A stretch of 64,000 bases of DNA from assembly GCF_003594915.1 (NCBI RefSeq), contig NZ_QZCS01000005.1, positions 248,001 through 312,000 of the forward strand, read 5' to 3'. Origin of the DNA: Enterobacter chuandaensis (GTDB taxonomy: Bacteria > Pseudomonadota > Gammaproteobacteria > Enterobacterales > Enterobacteriaceae). Positions within the stretch are counted from its first letter, which is position 1, and every line of letters begins with the position of its first letter. The notes under the pieces are model-generated. The model did not search any database. It saw only the letters and a list, made by a program, of their open reading frames with translations, and was not told the origin of the DNA. Position numbers and translations under genes: made by a program. This document shows positions 10,674 to 19,275 of the stretch, in pieces.

Positions 10674-12017
10674 ATGATCACCATTGAGTTTATTGTCATT
10701 CTCCTCTGTCTGCTGACGGGTACACGTTTCGGCGGCATGGGGCTTGGGTTAATCAGCGGTATTGGCCTTTTTATTTTGTGTTTTGTCTTTGGGCTCCAGC
10801 CCGGCAAGCCTCCGGTTGACGTCATGTTGACCATTCTCGCGGTGATTGGTTGTGCCGCCACCCTGCAGACCGCGGGTGGCCTCAACGTCATGATGCAATT
10901 TGCTGAACGCCTGCTGCGCAGACACCCGCAGCACATCACGCTTCTCGCCCCTTTTACCACCTGGATGCTGACCTTTCTGTGCGGCACGGGGCATGTGGTT
11001 TACACCATGTTCCCCATCATTGCGGATATCGCCCTGAAAAAAGGGATCCGCCCGGAGCGCCCAATGGCGGTGGCCTCGGTGGCATCGCAGATGGCGATCA
11101 CCGCATCGCCGGTTTCCGTCGCCGTCGTGTCGCTGGTCTCCATCCTGGCCGCGCAGCATGGGATTGGGCACGCGTGGGGGATCCTGGAAATCCTTGCCGT
11201 ATCGGTGCCCGCTTCGCTTTTCGGCGTCGCGATTGCGGCCCTGTGGAGTTTACGCCGCGGAAAAGATTTGGCTGACGATAAGGAATTTCAGGAAAAACTG
11301 AAAGATCCTAAACAGCGCGAGTTTATCTATGGCGGCACGGAGACGTTAATGAACCAGCGTTTTCCGAAGCAGGCCTACTGGTCGACATGGATTTTCTTTG
11401 CCGGGATTGCGGTGGTGGTCCTGCTCGGGGCGTTCCCGGAACTGCGCCCTGCCTTCGAGCTGAAAGGTAAAATGACGGCGCTGTCGATGAACCTCGTTAT
11501 TCAGATGATGATGCTCATTGCCGGTGCCGTGATGCTAATGGCCTGTAAGGTCAATGCTGCTTCGATTTCTAACGGCGCGGTATTCAAGGCGGGTATGGTG
11601 GCCATCTTCTCAGTGTTCGGGGTGGCGTGGATGAGCGATACCTTTTTCCAGGCGCATCTCGATGAGTTAAAACTGGCGCTGGAAGGGGTGGTGAAAAGCC
11701 ATCCGTGGACGTATGCCATTGTGCTTTTCCTGGTGTCGAAGCTGGTGAACAGCCAGGCGGCGGCCCTGACAGCCGTGGCGCCGATGGGCCTGATGCTGGG
11801 TATCGATCCGAAAATGCTGATCGCCTTCTTCCCGGCATCCTACGGCTATTTTGTTCTGCCGACCTACCCGAGTGATTTAGCCTGCATCGGCTTTGACCGT
11901 TCGGGAACGACCCGCATCGGCAAATTCATTATTAACCACAGCTTTATTCTGCCGGGGCTAATTGGCGTGAGCTGCGCCTGCGCGGCGAGCTATCTGCTGG
12001 TCCAGACCTTTTTTTAA
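10674..12017 (+). CDS. Anaerobic C4-dicarboxylate transporter, DcuA/DcuB family
   Basis: Integral inner-membrane protein of 447 residues, the length of DcuA and DcuB. It shares with DcuB the LQPGKPPVDVML stretch near residue 45, LCGTGHVVYT near 100, RPERPMA, SPVSVAVVSLV and the C-terminal LPTYPSDLA ... FDRSGTT ... NHSFILPGLIGV. The family exchanges fumarate, malate or aspartate for succinate. Divergence from both E. coli proteins and the location next to ftnB suggest an extra paralogue, so I give no symbol. GGGAG precedes the ATG, and a double dyad lies just upstream. Confidence 0.88.
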   Translation: MITIEFIVILLCLLTGTRFGGMGLGLISGIGLFILCFVFGLQPGKPPVDVMLTILAVIGCAATLQTAGGLNVMMQFAERLLRRHPQHITLLAPFTTWMLTFLCGTGHVVYTMFPIIADIALKKGIRPERPMAVASVASQMAITASPVSVAVVSLVSILAAQHGIGHAWGILEILAVSVPASLFGVAIAALWSLRRGKDLADDKEFQEKLKDPKQREFIYGGTETLMNQRFPKQAYWSTWIFFAGIAVVVLLGAFPELRPAFELKGKMTALSMNLVIQMMMLIAGAVMLMACKVNAASISNGAVFKAGMVAIFSVFGVAWMSDTFFQAHLDELKLALEGVVKSHPWTYAIVLFLVSKLVNSQAAALTAVAPMGLMLGIDPKMLIAFFPASYGYFVLPTYPSDLACIGFDRSGTTRIGKFIINHSFILPGLIGVSCACAASYLLVQTFF

Positions 12018-12024
12018 CGTTTTC

Positions 12025-12055
12025 AACGGGCGACATCTGCTGTCGCCCGTTCGCC
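12025..12055. terminator. Bidirectional terminator, dcu-type gene / yecJ
   Basis: An 11-bp perfect stem (12025-12035 with 12041-12051, 5-nt loop) sits between the convergent genes. It is followed by TCGCCATTTTT on the plus strand. Confidence 0.7.
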
Positions 12056-12059
12056 ATTT

Positions 12060-12311
12060 TTAATGAGATTCGCCCTGCGGCGTAAAGCGCAGTTCAATAA
12101 GTGCGATGGCTTTCTGGATCGCGCGAAGCGTAACCGGGTCGGCAGCCGCGGGATGGCTGGCAAAATCGATGTTTTTCAGCTGAGTAGACATCTTCTCGCG
12201 CACTTCAACCGGTGCGATAACGTCCAGGACATCCAGAATTTGCTTAATAACCAGCTGGCAGGCGACAACGTCAGAGACCAGCTCCTGATCGGCGCTCAGG
12301 TTTTGTGACAT
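12060..12311 (-). CDS. yecJ: YecJ family protein (DUF2766)
   Basis: 83-residue cytoplasmic protein matching the E. coli YecJ family, with the characteristic [20 protein letters not shown] start and FTPQGESH end. Function is unknown. AGGAGAAAG lies upstream of the ATG. The neighbourhood ftnB ... yecJ-azuC ... yecR-ftnA is the same as in E. coli. Confidence 0.88.
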   Translation of the reverse strand: MSQNLSADQELVSDVVACQLVIKQILDVLDVIAPVEVREKMSTQLKNIDFASHPAAADPVTLRAIQKAIALIELRFTPQGESH

Positions 12312-12390
12312 GGGGCTTTCTCCTTATTCAAAGGCCGCCATAGTATCAAAACGCAGCCCCTGACATCTTCCCTTCCTCGCCTGCAGAGAT

Positions 12391-12419
12391 AAAAAAACCT
12401 GCCGAAGCAGGTTTTTTTA
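12391..12419 (-). terminator. Terminator of azuC/AzuR transcript
   Basis: ACCTGC and GCAGGT stem around a 4-nt loop, flanked by A7 and T7, so it can act in both directions. It directly follows the azuC stop codon on the minus strand. Confidence 0.9.
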
Positions 12420-12503
12420 TCAGAACATGGCGCCCGGCGGCACGTCTTTGAAGGTGCGACAGTAATTGGCCCACATGCTTTTCAGGATTTTGCGCAGTTT
12501 CAT
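12420..12503 (-). CDS. azuC: Small stress-induced protein AzuC / dual-function AzuCR RNA
   Basis: A 27-codon frame encodes MKLRKILKSM then WANYCRTFKDVPPGAMF, clearly the E. coli AzuC small protein (28 residues). It has a basic amphipathic N-terminus. In E. coli the same short RNA also acts as a base-pairing regulator (AzuR) and the small protein binds GlpD at the membrane; both roles are inferred here by homology. The frame lies between a CRP-overlapped promoter and a strong terminator, giving a transcript of roughly 150 nt. Confidence 0.9.
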   Translation of the reverse strand: MKLRKILKSMWANYCRTFKDVPPGAMF

Positions 12504-12551
12504 TGTGATGCTCCATTAACTTGTTATACAACTTTATTGTCAATGTGCCTA

Positions 12552-12600
12552 TAATATGACCATCGTCACAAAAATCAATATTTTTGTGACTCACATCACA
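12552..12600 (-). promoter_or_regulatory. azuC promoter with two CRP sites
   Basis: A perfect CRP box TGTGA-N6-TCACA lies at 12585-12600. A second, TATGA-N6-TCACA (9 of 10), at 12555-12570 overlaps a TATTAT -10 candidate (12557-12552). Sites across the core promoter fit the known CRP repression of azuC. An 11-bp perfect inverted repeat with a 4-nt spacer (12565-12590) joins the inner halves of the two boxes. Confidence 0.75.
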
Positions 12601-12621
12601 ATTTAATCTGCGCAATACGCA

Positions 12622-13260
12622 TTAACCTACCATACCGCGAACAAAATCCTCGATCGCCTTATCCTGGCAATTTTCAAAGAAGCACTGCTGGAAACGTTGT
12701 CCGGAAACAGCGGTCTTCACCAGCTCAGGATCGATAGCGCGCAGCGTGTCCAGATAGTTTTCTTTCACCACGGCCGCTTTCACCTGGTTCAGAATCCCCG
12801 CGTTACGCACCTGGGGCTCTTTACGCTCTGGCGGGTAGCCTTCCCCCTTCCGGCCAGTGAAGGCCTTTTCAAAGATAAAGCGCACGTTCAGCTCCGCTCC
12901 CCAGCCAAAACCTTTGGCAAAAGGCAGCGAAAGCGCATTGCCGTTGTTGATCTGCGCGAAGAGAAACGCGTCGGCGGGATCGATGCAGTAGCCGCAAATG
13001 ACGCCGGGGTGAATATTCAACGACATCATCGCGCCCTGCCCGGTGCCGCATCCGGTAACCACGAAATCTACCGCTTTCGCATTCAGCAGAATGCTTGCCA
13101 TAATGCCCAGGTGGATGTAGGTCAGGTGATGATCGTTTTCGTCGCTCATACCCACGTTGTAAACCGGGAAGCCTTTCTCATCGGCTACCGTTTTCAGCTC
13201 TTTTAATATCACTGGGTTTTTAGCCGCCTGGCTGTTTTCCATCATCAGTGCAATTTTCAT
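12622..13260 (-). CDS. RpiB/LacA/LacB-family sugar-phosphate isomerase
   Basis: 212-residue cytoplasmic protein. The N-terminal two thirds carry the RpiB/LacAB fold signature: MKIALMMENSQAAKN, then TGCGTGQGAMM near residue 70 with the catalytic cysteine, then NNGNALSLPFAKG. The C-terminal 70 residues extend past classic RpiB (about 150 residues) and end in a cysteine-containing helix. Substrate is unknown; the family interconverts aldose and ketose phosphates. No sugar kinase or transporter lies beside it. GGAGAGAC precedes the start. Confidence 0.8.
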   Translation of the reverse strand: MKIALMMENSQAAKNPVILKELKTVADEKGFPVYNVGMSDENDHHLTYIHLGIMASILLNAKAVDFVVTGCGTGQGAMMSLNIHPGVICGYCIDPADAFLFAQINNGNALSLPFAKGFGWGAELNVRFIFEKAFTGRKGEGYPPERKEPQVRNAGILNQVKAAVVKENYLDTLRAIDPELVKTAVSGQRFQQCFFENCQDKAIEDFVRGMVG

Positions 13261-13513
13261 CTTGTCTCTCCAGAATGCGCTGCGGGCGCTCCCGCCATGG
13301 ATACCTGTTCCCGTTCATTCTGGCATCAAACAAACAGACTTTCAAAGTTAATGAAATGGAGTTTTAAAAATTAAATGCGCGCTCACAATTTTTTGACGAG
13401 AAAGATCCACGCCGTCCGTTGCAAAGAGTGAGGGTAGATTGTCCGGCTATTCCTGGCATTGCAGCGGGCATCTGCGGGTACGATAACGTATTTCCATCCA
13501 CCCAGAGCGAACC

Positions 13514-13852
13514 ATGAAAACAGCCATCGTAGCCGGTACAGTCCTGCTGCTCGCGGGATGCAGCGTTAACCGCCAGGCGGAAATCAGCAGCCTCGACGCG
13601 CCGAACGGCATTGTCCGCCTCGACTACGGCCAGGCAGTGCTGCAAAACGCCTGGTCCGACGAATATGTTAATAACGGTACCGCAGTAAAAGCCTGTCAGA
13701 ACATGGGCTATGCCACCGCTTCTGCCTACGGGCAGCCGGTCAAAACCTGTACCCTGACAAGCGGCTCTTTGTGCCTGAACGAGAGCGTAACTATCCAGTA
13801 TAAATGCATGGGGTATGCCGTTAACCCTAAGGCAAATAACCCCTGGTATTAA
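13514..13852 (+). CDS. yecR: YecR-like lipoprotein
   Basis: 112-residue predicted lipoprotein with signal MKTAIVAGTVLLLAGC, the lipobox LAGC placing the lipid on Cys16. The rest contains several cysteines. The position between yecJ/azuC and ftnA matches E. coli yecR, a gene placed in the FlhDC regulon whose function is unknown. I saw no clear sigma-28 promoter upstream. Confidence 0.85.
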   Translation: MKTAIVAGTVLLLAGCSVNRQAEISSLDAPNGIVRLDYGQAVLQNAWSDEYVNNGTAVKACQNMGYATASAYGQPVKTCTLTSGSLCLNESVTIQYKCMGYAVNPKANNPWY

Positions 13853-13858
13853 TCAAAG

Positions 13859-13885
13859 CCGCCAGCGATTGCTGGCGCTTTATTT
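13859..13885 (+). terminator. Terminator of yecR
   Basis: CGCCAGC and GCTGGCG pair around a 4-nt loop, followed by CTTTATTT. Confidence 0.8.
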
Positions 13886-14056
13886 AATTAAGAACAAAAA
13901 CAATTCTCATTAATAGAAATAAAATATCGCCAATGCGTTTTATTCCCATTCGTATTTTGAACTGAGAAATATTTAATTTTACGTTTTGCAAATAATTAAA
14001 TAACAAATTATAGTGTCGCTCATTGTGAACCAGAAATAATAACCCGGAGCGTCACC

Positions 14057-14554
14057 ATGCTGAAAACTGAAATGATCGACAAGCTCAATGCGCAAATGAA
14101 CCTTGAGCTCTATTCATCCCTTCTCTACCAGCAGATGAGCGCCTGGTGCAGCTACCATAGCTTTGAAGGTGCGGCCGCGTTTCTGCGTCGTCACGCTCAG
14201 GAAGAGATGAACCACATGCAGCGCCTGTTCGATTATCTGACCGATACGGGCAGCCTGCCGCGCATCGAGAACGTGGCATCACCTTTTGCCGAGTATAATT
14301 CTCTTGATGAACTGTTCCGCGCTACCTACGAGCACGAACAGCTGATCACCCAGAAAATTAACGAACTGGTTCATGCGGCAATGATCGGCCAGGATTATCC
14401 AACCTTTAATTTCCTGCAGTGGTACGTCGCGGAACAGCACGAAGAAGAGAAGCTGTTTAAATCCGTGCTGGATAAATTATCACTGGTGGGTAAATCCGGT
14501 GAAGGTCTTTACTTTATTGATAAAGAACTGTCGACTCTCGATACGCAGAATTAA
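14057..14554 (+). CDS. ftnA: Bacterial non-haem ferritin FtnA
   Basis: 165-residue iron-storage ferritin subunit; 24 assemble into a shell. Ferroxidase ligands Glu17, Glu50 and His53 are in place, and Gln127/Glu130 fit the AEQHEEEK stretch. The sequence runs parallel to E. coli FtnA. Upstream DNA (13880-14050) is AT-rich, in line with Fur relieving H-NS silencing of ftnA in E. coli. E. coli yecH, which normally follows ftnA, is absent. Confidence 0.95.
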   Translation: MLKTEMIDKLNAQMNLELYSSLLYQQMSAWCSYHSFEGAAAFLRRHAQEEMNHMQRLFDYLTDTGSLPRIENVASPFAEYNSLDELFRATYEHEQLITQKINELVHAAMIGQDYPTFNFLQWYVAEQHEEEKLFKSVLDKLSLVGKSGEGLYFIDKELSTLDTQN

Positions 14555-14560
14555 TATCAA

Positions 14561-14592
14561 CGCGGTGCCGGAAACCGGCACCGCGTTTATTT
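14561..14592 (+). terminator. Terminator of ftnA
   Basis: An 11-bp GC-rich perfect stem (14561-14571 with 14575-14585) around AAA, followed by TTTATTT. Confidence 0.9.
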
Positions 14593-14689
14593 ACTTTCCC
14601 CCACATCAAAACACGCCTTTTATTCCCCGTACGCCTTGTTTACGTCACGCCTGAGTGTCGCCCCACTTAGTGTTGGCGGCAGCGCAACA

Positions 14690-14753
14690 CGTAAAGCTTT
14701 TATTACACCCCTTGTAACGGTGGTTTGACGAATTACCGCTTTTGCCTTACTCT
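14690..14753 (+). promoter_or_regulatory. tyrP promoter with two TyrR boxes
   Basis: CGTAAA-N6-ATTACA (14690-14707) matches the TyrR box TGTAAA-N6-TTTACA at 10 of 12 positions. A weaker box at 14713-14730 lies 23 bp on and overlaps the -35 TTGACG; a TACTCT -10 candidate is 17 bp further. A strong box followed by a weak box on the -35 is the arrangement known for E. coli tyrP. Confidence 0.7.
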
Positions 14754-14798
14754 GCGCCGCAGATTTTGTTGCGGTTATGCGTCGTTGTAGAGGAAAGC

Positions 14799-16010
14799 GT
14801 GAAAAACAGAACCCTGGGAAGTATATTTATCGTCGCCGGAACGACGATTGGCGCAGGAATGCTGGCAATGCCTCTGGCTGCCGCAGGCGTGGGATTTGGG
14901 ATGACCCTGCTGCTGCTTGGCACGCTCTGGGCATTAATGTGCTACACCGCACTGCTGCTGCTTGAGGTTTACCAGCATGTGCCCGCCGATACCGGTCTGG
15001 GTTCGCTTGCGGCGCGCTACCTGGGACGCTACGGCCAGTGGATCACCGGCTTTAGCATGATGTTCCTGATGTACGCTCTCACTGCTGCGTATATCAGCGG
15101 TGCCGGGGAGCTTATCGCCTCCAGCGTCAACGACTGGTTTGGTTCTGACATTACCCCTGCGACGGGGGCTATCTTCTTTGCGCTCATCGGCGGCGGTGTG
15201 GTCTGTGTGGGAACCTCGCTGGTCGATCTCTTTAACCGCTTTCTGTTCAGCGCCAAAATTTTGTTTCTGGTTATCATGCTGGCGCTGCTGGCGCCGCACG
15301 TGCACAAGGTGAACCTGCTGACGCTGCCGCTGGAACAAGGTCTGGCGCTTTCCGCCATCCCGGTCATTTTCACCTCGTTTGGTTTTCACGGCAGCGTACC
15401 GAGCATCGTCAGCTATATGAACGGCGATATCCGCAAGCTGCGTCGTGTGTTTGTTATCGGCAGCGCCATTCCGCTGATCGCCTATATTTTCTGGCAACTG
15501 GTAACGCTGGGCAGCATTGACGCTTCAACCTTCGTCGGGCTGATGGCGCAGCACGCTGGCCTGAACGGTTTCCTGCTATCTCTGCGCGAGGTGGTCACTT
15601 CGCCGCACGTGGAGCTGGCGGTTCACCTGTTTGCCGACCTGGCGCTGGCAACCTCGTTCCTGGGCGTGGCGCTCGGCCTGTTTGATTACCTGGCCGATCT
15701 GTTCCAGCGTCGCAATACCGCCGCCGGACGGTTACAGACCGGGGCCATCACCTTCGTGCCGCCGCTGGCCTTTGCGCTGTTTTACCCTCGTGGGTTTGTG
15801 ATGGCGCTGGGCTACGCGGGGGTGGCGCTCTCTGTCCTGGCCCTGTTGCTCCCTTCCCTGCTGGCATGGAAGAGTCGCCAGCAGCATCCTCAGCAAGGAT
15901 ACCGCGTGGCAGGCGGGAAACCGCTGCTGTGCGTGGTGTTTGGCTGTGGGGTGGTGATTATTCTGGTGCAGGTGTTGATTGCAGCCGGGATGCTGCCTGA
16001 GGTGGGTTAA
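14799..16010 (+). CDS. tyrP: Tyrosine-specific transporter TyrP
   Basis: Inner-membrane aromatic amino acid permease (HAAAP family), 403 residues with about eleven membrane segments. The GTG at 14799 is used as start because [20 protein letters not shown] is the conserved N-terminus and AGAGGA precedes it; the upstream in-frame ATG at 14742 lies inside the promoter. TyrR sites upstream support regulation by tyrosine and phenylalanine. Confidence 0.95.
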   Translation: MKNRTLGSIFIVAGTTIGAGMLAMPLAAAGVGFGMTLLLLGTLWALMCYTALLLLEVYQHVPADTGLGSLAARYLGRYGQWITGFSMMFLMYALTAAYISGAGELIASSVNDWFGSDITPATGAIFFALIGGGVVCVGTSLVDLFNRFLFSAKILFLVIMLALLAPHVHKVNLLTLPLEQGLALSAIPVIFTSFGFHGSVPSIVSYMNGDIRKLRRVFVIGSAIPLIAYIFWQLVTLGSIDASTFVGLMAQHAGLNGFLLSLREVVTSPHVELAVHLFADLALATSFLGVALGLFDYLADLFQRRNTAAGRLQTGAITFVPPLAFALFYPRGFVMALGYAGVALSVLALLLPSLLAWKSRQQHPQQGYRVAGGKPLLCVVFGCGVVIILVQVLIAAGMLPEVG

Positions 16011-16015
16011 ATATT

Positions 16016-16043
16016 AAAGGGGCTAGCATTAGCCCCTTTTTTA
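16016..16043. terminator. Bidirectional terminator, tyrP / yecA
   Basis: A 10-bp perfect stem (16016-16025 with 16030-16039) around GCAT, with a T-run on the plus strand and A/T on the other side, between convergent genes. Confidence 0.9.
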
Positions 16044-16712
16044 TCAGTGCAGGCAGCAGCTCTTGAACTTCTTCCCGCTGCCGCAAGGACACGGATCGTT
16101 ACGCCCCACCTTCGTGCCGTTCACGACAGGCTTCTTCGCTTCCGGCTGCTGCGGGTTCTCCACCCAGTAGTTATATAAACGCAGGGCCGCAGGCTGGATG
16201 CGCTCGATGCTGGCGATATACTCTTCTTCGGACAGTTCATCCAGCTTCTCGCTGTTCTCTTCCGTTCCGTGCAGGGCAATCGCGTCGAGATCGGCCTTCA
16301 GGGTTTCCGGCAGGGCCGACCAGTCCGTCAGCGCCACGCCGCGCATGTAGCCATAGCACCACTCTTCCACCACGGTGTAACTCTCACCGTCAACATCGTT
16401 ATAGCCGAACATCGGCTCAAACTGATCCGGATATTCGCTCAGGCGCTCGGCAATGTCGTTCATATGCTTAAAGCAGAGATCGATAAAACGGTTCATCTCA
16501 CGATCGTTTTTCCAGCGCGGGATGTACTTCTCCCCGCCCCACACCGCCACCAGCCAGGCATCTGGCTCAACGACAACAGGGCCGGAAAGCACTGCGGTAA
16601 GCATGCCGTCCAGTTCGGACACGTCAATCACGGATGCATCGTCATGGCCGTAAGACATTAACGTCTCTTCCAGCCACGCCATTTCGCTTTCATTTAATGG
16701 ACCTTCCGTCAT
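16044..16712 (-). CDS. yecA: YecA/YgfB-family protein with SEC-C motif
   Basis: 222-residue cytoplasmic protein. The N-terminal 170 residues are the YecA/YgfB helical domain ([11 protein letters not shown] near residue 115). The end [20 protein letters not shown] is a SEC-C zinc-binding motif like that at the C-terminus of SecA. I chose the ATG at 16712 because AGGAG lies 8 nt upstream; an in-frame GTG at 16721 is too close. The motif suggests a ribosome- or Sec-associated role, but the function is not established by the sequence. Confidence 0.92.
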   Translation of the reverse strand: MTEGPLNESEMAWLEETLMSYGHDDASVIDVSELDGMLTAVLSGPVVVEPDAWLVAVWGGEKYIPRWKNDREMNRFIDLCFKHMNDIAERLSEYPDQFEPMFGYNDVDGESYTVVEEWCYGYMRGVALTDWSALPETLKADLDAIALHGTEENSEKLDELSEEEYIASIERIQPAALRLYNYWVENPQQPEAKKPVVNGTKVGRNDPCPCGSGKKFKSCCLH

Positions 16713-17128
16713 CGCTGACACTCCTGATAAAAAAAGGAAAGGATCCTACCACACATCGCACGTCTGCCCTGGCTGAAGTTTAGGTCTTTATTGCTGCAAA
16801 AGTGTGCAAATCGTGACCCTTGCACAACTTATGGGCTTTATTGTTAACGATGTGTGATCTCCGCTGTAATTTCTTCTCCTGCCGCCGGGCGTGATAACGC
16901 GGCGCTCTATACTCAAACATGTCATAACCCCCTCAAGGGGTTAACCATTCTGGCAACATTTTTGCTTGCTGTTCTTAGCGCTACGCTGCGCATGGAAACC
17001 TCGCCGTATCACGCAGGATGCCGTTTGTTTAGTGCATTTTGTTCTTGCTCGTGTTTTTGGATTGGCTGCGCCCTGGGCGTTCAGGTTTACGCCGTGGTGC
17101 AAAAACCTCTTTGCTAAGGAACATAATA
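16713..17128. promoter_or_regulatory. yecA/liv divergent intergenic region
   Basis: 416 bp without a credible gene. It contains a 7-bp dyad TGTGCAA-N10-TTGCACA (16803-16826) and a hairpin TAACCCC-N5-GGGGTTA (16925-16943), both candidates for liv control. Short frames overlapping the region encode nothing recognisable. The dyad centre spacing of 17 bp suits a dimeric regulator. I could not identify a leucine leader peptide. Confidence 0.55.
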
Positions 17129-18250
17129 ATGTCGCTGAAATTTATCAAAACGCCTGTTTCTCTTGTACTGGCCGGTTGTCTGGTGACGGCATTTTCGGCC
17201 CGGGCCGATATCGTAATTGGTGTCGCCGGACCGTTCACGGGCCCCAATGCCACCTACGGCGATCAGTACTGGCATGGCGCAACGCAGGCCGCCGAAGATA
17301 TTAACGCTGCAGGCGGTATTAACGGTGAGAAGATCAAACTGGTTCAGGGAGATGATGCGTGTGAGCCTAAGCAGGCGGTGGCCGTCGCCAACCGCTTAGT
17401 CGACCAGGATAAGGTCAACGCCGTGGTCGGCCATTTCTGCTCCTCTTCCACGATGCCCGCCTCCGAGGTGTATAGCGACGCAGGTATTATTGCGATTACC
17501 CCCGGCTCTACTAACCCGCTGATCACCGAACGCGGCATGAGCGACATGTTCCGCATGTGCGGCCGCGACGACCAGCAGGGTCAGGTCGCCAGCGACTTCA
17601 TCATCGACAAGCTGAAAGCCAAACGCGTGGTCATCATTCACGATAAAGACACCTATGGACAAGGGCTGGCAGACGCCACCAAAGCGGCGCTGGCGAAACG
17701 CGGGGTCAAGGATGTGATGTATGAAGGCTTATCCCGCGGTGAAAAAGACTTTAACGCGCTGGTCACCAAGATCGGCGCGCAAAAACCGGATGTCGTGTTC
17801 TTCGGCGGCTGTCACCCGGAAGCCGGGCCGCTGGTTCGCCAGATGCGTGAACAGGGCGTGCAGGCGAAATTCTTCTCCGGCGACTGTATTGTCAACGAAG
17901 AGATGGTGACGGCAGCGGGCGGCCCACAGTACACCAACGGCATTTACATGACCTTCGGTAAAGATCCGCGCCTGATCCCGGACGGTAAGGCGGTTATCGA
18001 GAAATTCCGCGCCGGTAAATTCGAGCCGGAAGGATATACCCTCTACTCCTATGCTTCCGTACAGGCGATTGCCGCTGCTTTCAAGGCCACCGGCGGCAAG
18101 GACTCCGCTAAAGCCAGCGAGTGGCTGAAAGCCAATTCCGTCGACACGGTGATGGGCAAAAAAGCCTGGGACAGCAAGGGCGACCTGAAAGTCTCTGACT
18201 ACGTGGTTTACCAGTGGGACGACAAAGGAAAATATAAGGAAGTGCAGTAA
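17129..18250 (+). CDS. Branched-chain amino acid-binding periplasmic protein (LivJ/LivK family)
   Basis: Periplasmic solute receptor of 373 residues. Signal peptide MSLKFIKTPVSLVLAGCLVT is cleaved near ARA-DIVIG. The mature start DIVIGVAGPFTGPNATYG and the internal VVGHFCSSSTMPASEVY are typical of the Leu/Ile/Val-binding family. An upstream in-frame start was rejected because the signal peptide begins at 17129, with AAGGA before it. It is first in a five-gene liv cluster. The E. coli liv genes are elsewhere, so this is probably a second, paralogous system. Exact ligand is unknown. Confidence 0.88.
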   Translation: MSLKFIKTPVSLVLAGCLVTAFSARADIVIGVAGPFTGPNATYGDQYWHGATQAAEDINAAGGINGEKIKLVQGDDACEPKQAVAVANRLVDQDKVNAVVGHFCSSSTMPASEVYSDAGIIAITPGSTNPLITERGMSDMFRMCGRDDQQGQVASDFIIDKLKAKRVVIIHDKDTYGQGLADATKAALAKRGVKDVMYEGLSRGEKDFNALVTKIGAQKPDVVFFGGCHPEAGPLVRQMREQGVQAKFFSGDCIVNEEMVTAAGGPQYTNGIYMTFGKDPRLIPDGKAVIEKFRAGKFEPEGYTLYSYASVQAIAAAFKATGGKDSAKASEWLKANSVDTVMGKKAWDSKGDLKVSDYVVYQWDDKGKYKEVQ

Positions 18251-18307
18251 CGGGACGGAGTCACGCTCAACGTCGGCGGGCTTGCCCGTCGGCGCGTAAT
18301 AAACATC

Positions 18308-18330
18308 AGGCTGCGCGGCTCGCGCAGCCT
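18308..18330 (+). terminator. Intercistronic stem-loop between binding protein and livH
   Basis: A 10-bp perfect GC-rich stem (18308-18317 with 18321-18330) with a 3-nt loop, followed by ATAAAA and no U-run. A second smaller hairpin is at about 18277-18292. Such stems usually protect or partly attenuate, so the receptor would be made in excess of the membrane genes. Confidence 0.6.
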
Positions 18331-18349
18331 ATAAAACGAGCGCGCTAAG

Positions 18350-19264
18350 ATGAGTACATTCTTCCTGCAACAGTTAATTAATGGCTTAACGCTGGGCTCC
18401 GTTTACGGCCTGATCGCCATCGGCTACACCATGGTGTACGGCATTATCGGGATGATCAACTTCGCCCACGGCGAAGTGTATATGATTTCCGCCTATCTCT
18501 GCGCCATCGGCCTGGCGCTGCTCTCGTTCTTCGGCCTCGAGTCCTTCCCCCTGCTGATCCTGGGTACGCTGGTGTTCACCATCGCGGTAACCGGGGTGTA
18601 CGGCTGGACTATCGAGCGTATCGCCTACAAGCCGCTGCGTAACTCCACACGTCTGGCGCCGCTAATCTCCGCCATCGGGATGTCGCTTATCCTGCAAAAC
18701 TACGCCCAGCTGAGCCAGGGCCCGCGCCAGCAAGGGGTGCCGACCATGCTCGACGGCGTGATTCGCCTGCATCTGGGCGACGGATTCGTGCAGATAACCT
18801 ACACCAAAGTGTTTATTCTGCTCGCCTCGTTTGTCGGCATGCTGGTGCTTACGTGGATAATCAACCATACCCGGCTGGGCCGGATGTGCCGCGCGGTACA
18901 GCAGGATCGTAAGATGGCCTCGATTCTGGGCATTAACACCGACCGGATTATTTCGCTGGTCTTTGTCATCGGCGCGGCGATGGCCGGTCTGGCTGGCGTG
19001 CTCATCACCATGAATTACGGCACCTTTGATTTCTACGTCGGCTTTGTGATCGGCATTAAAGCCTTTACGGCTGCGGTCCTCGGCGGCATCGGTTCCCTCC
19101 CCGGCGCCATGCTCGGTGGCCTAATCCTTGGTGTCGCGGAAGCCCAGTTCTCAGGCATGGTGAACTCGGACTATAAAGACGTCTTCTCGTTCGGCCTGCT
19201 GGTCATGATCCTTATTTTCCGGCCTCAGGGGCTGCTCGGGCGTCCGGTTGTGGCCAAAGTGTGA
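18350..19264 (+). CDS. livH: Branched-chain amino acid ABC permease (LivH family)
   Basis: Inner-membrane permease of 304 residues with about eight hydrophobic segments. LivH hallmarks are GLTLGSVYGLIAIGYTMVYG at the start, MINFAHGE, and FTAAVLGGIGSLPGA near residue 235. It forms the pore with the LivM-like protein encoded directly downstream; the two frames touch (TGA inside the next leader). Confidence 0.92.
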   Translation: MSTFFLQQLINGLTLGSVYGLIAIGYTMVYGIIGMINFAHGEVYMISAYLCAIGLALLSFFGLESFPLLILGTLVFTIAVTGVYGWTIERIAYKPLRNSTRLAPLISAIGMSLILQNYAQLSQGPRQQGVPTMLDGVIRLHLGDGFVQITYTKVFILLASFVGMLVLTWIINHTRLGRMCRAVQQDRKMASILGINTDRIISLVFVIGAAMAGLAGVLITMNYGTFDFYVGFVIGIKAFTAAVLGGIGSLPGAMLGGLILGVAEAQFSGMVNSDYKDVFSFGLLVMILIFRPQGLLGRPVVAKV

Positions 19265-19275
19265 GGGAGAGAATG

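Noticed and set aside
13470-13500. Sigma-28-like TACGATAA before yecR
   Set aside because: The -10 is imperfect and no -35 lies 11 bp upstream.
13895-13918. Fur-like sequence upstream of ftnA
   Set aside because: Some resemblance to Fur hexamers, but too degenerate in AT-rich DNA to list, although Fur does act at ftnA in E. coli.
16854-17128. Possible leucine leader peptide before the liv receptor
   Set aside because: The frames there have no cluster of Leu/Ile/Val codons followed by alternative hairpins.
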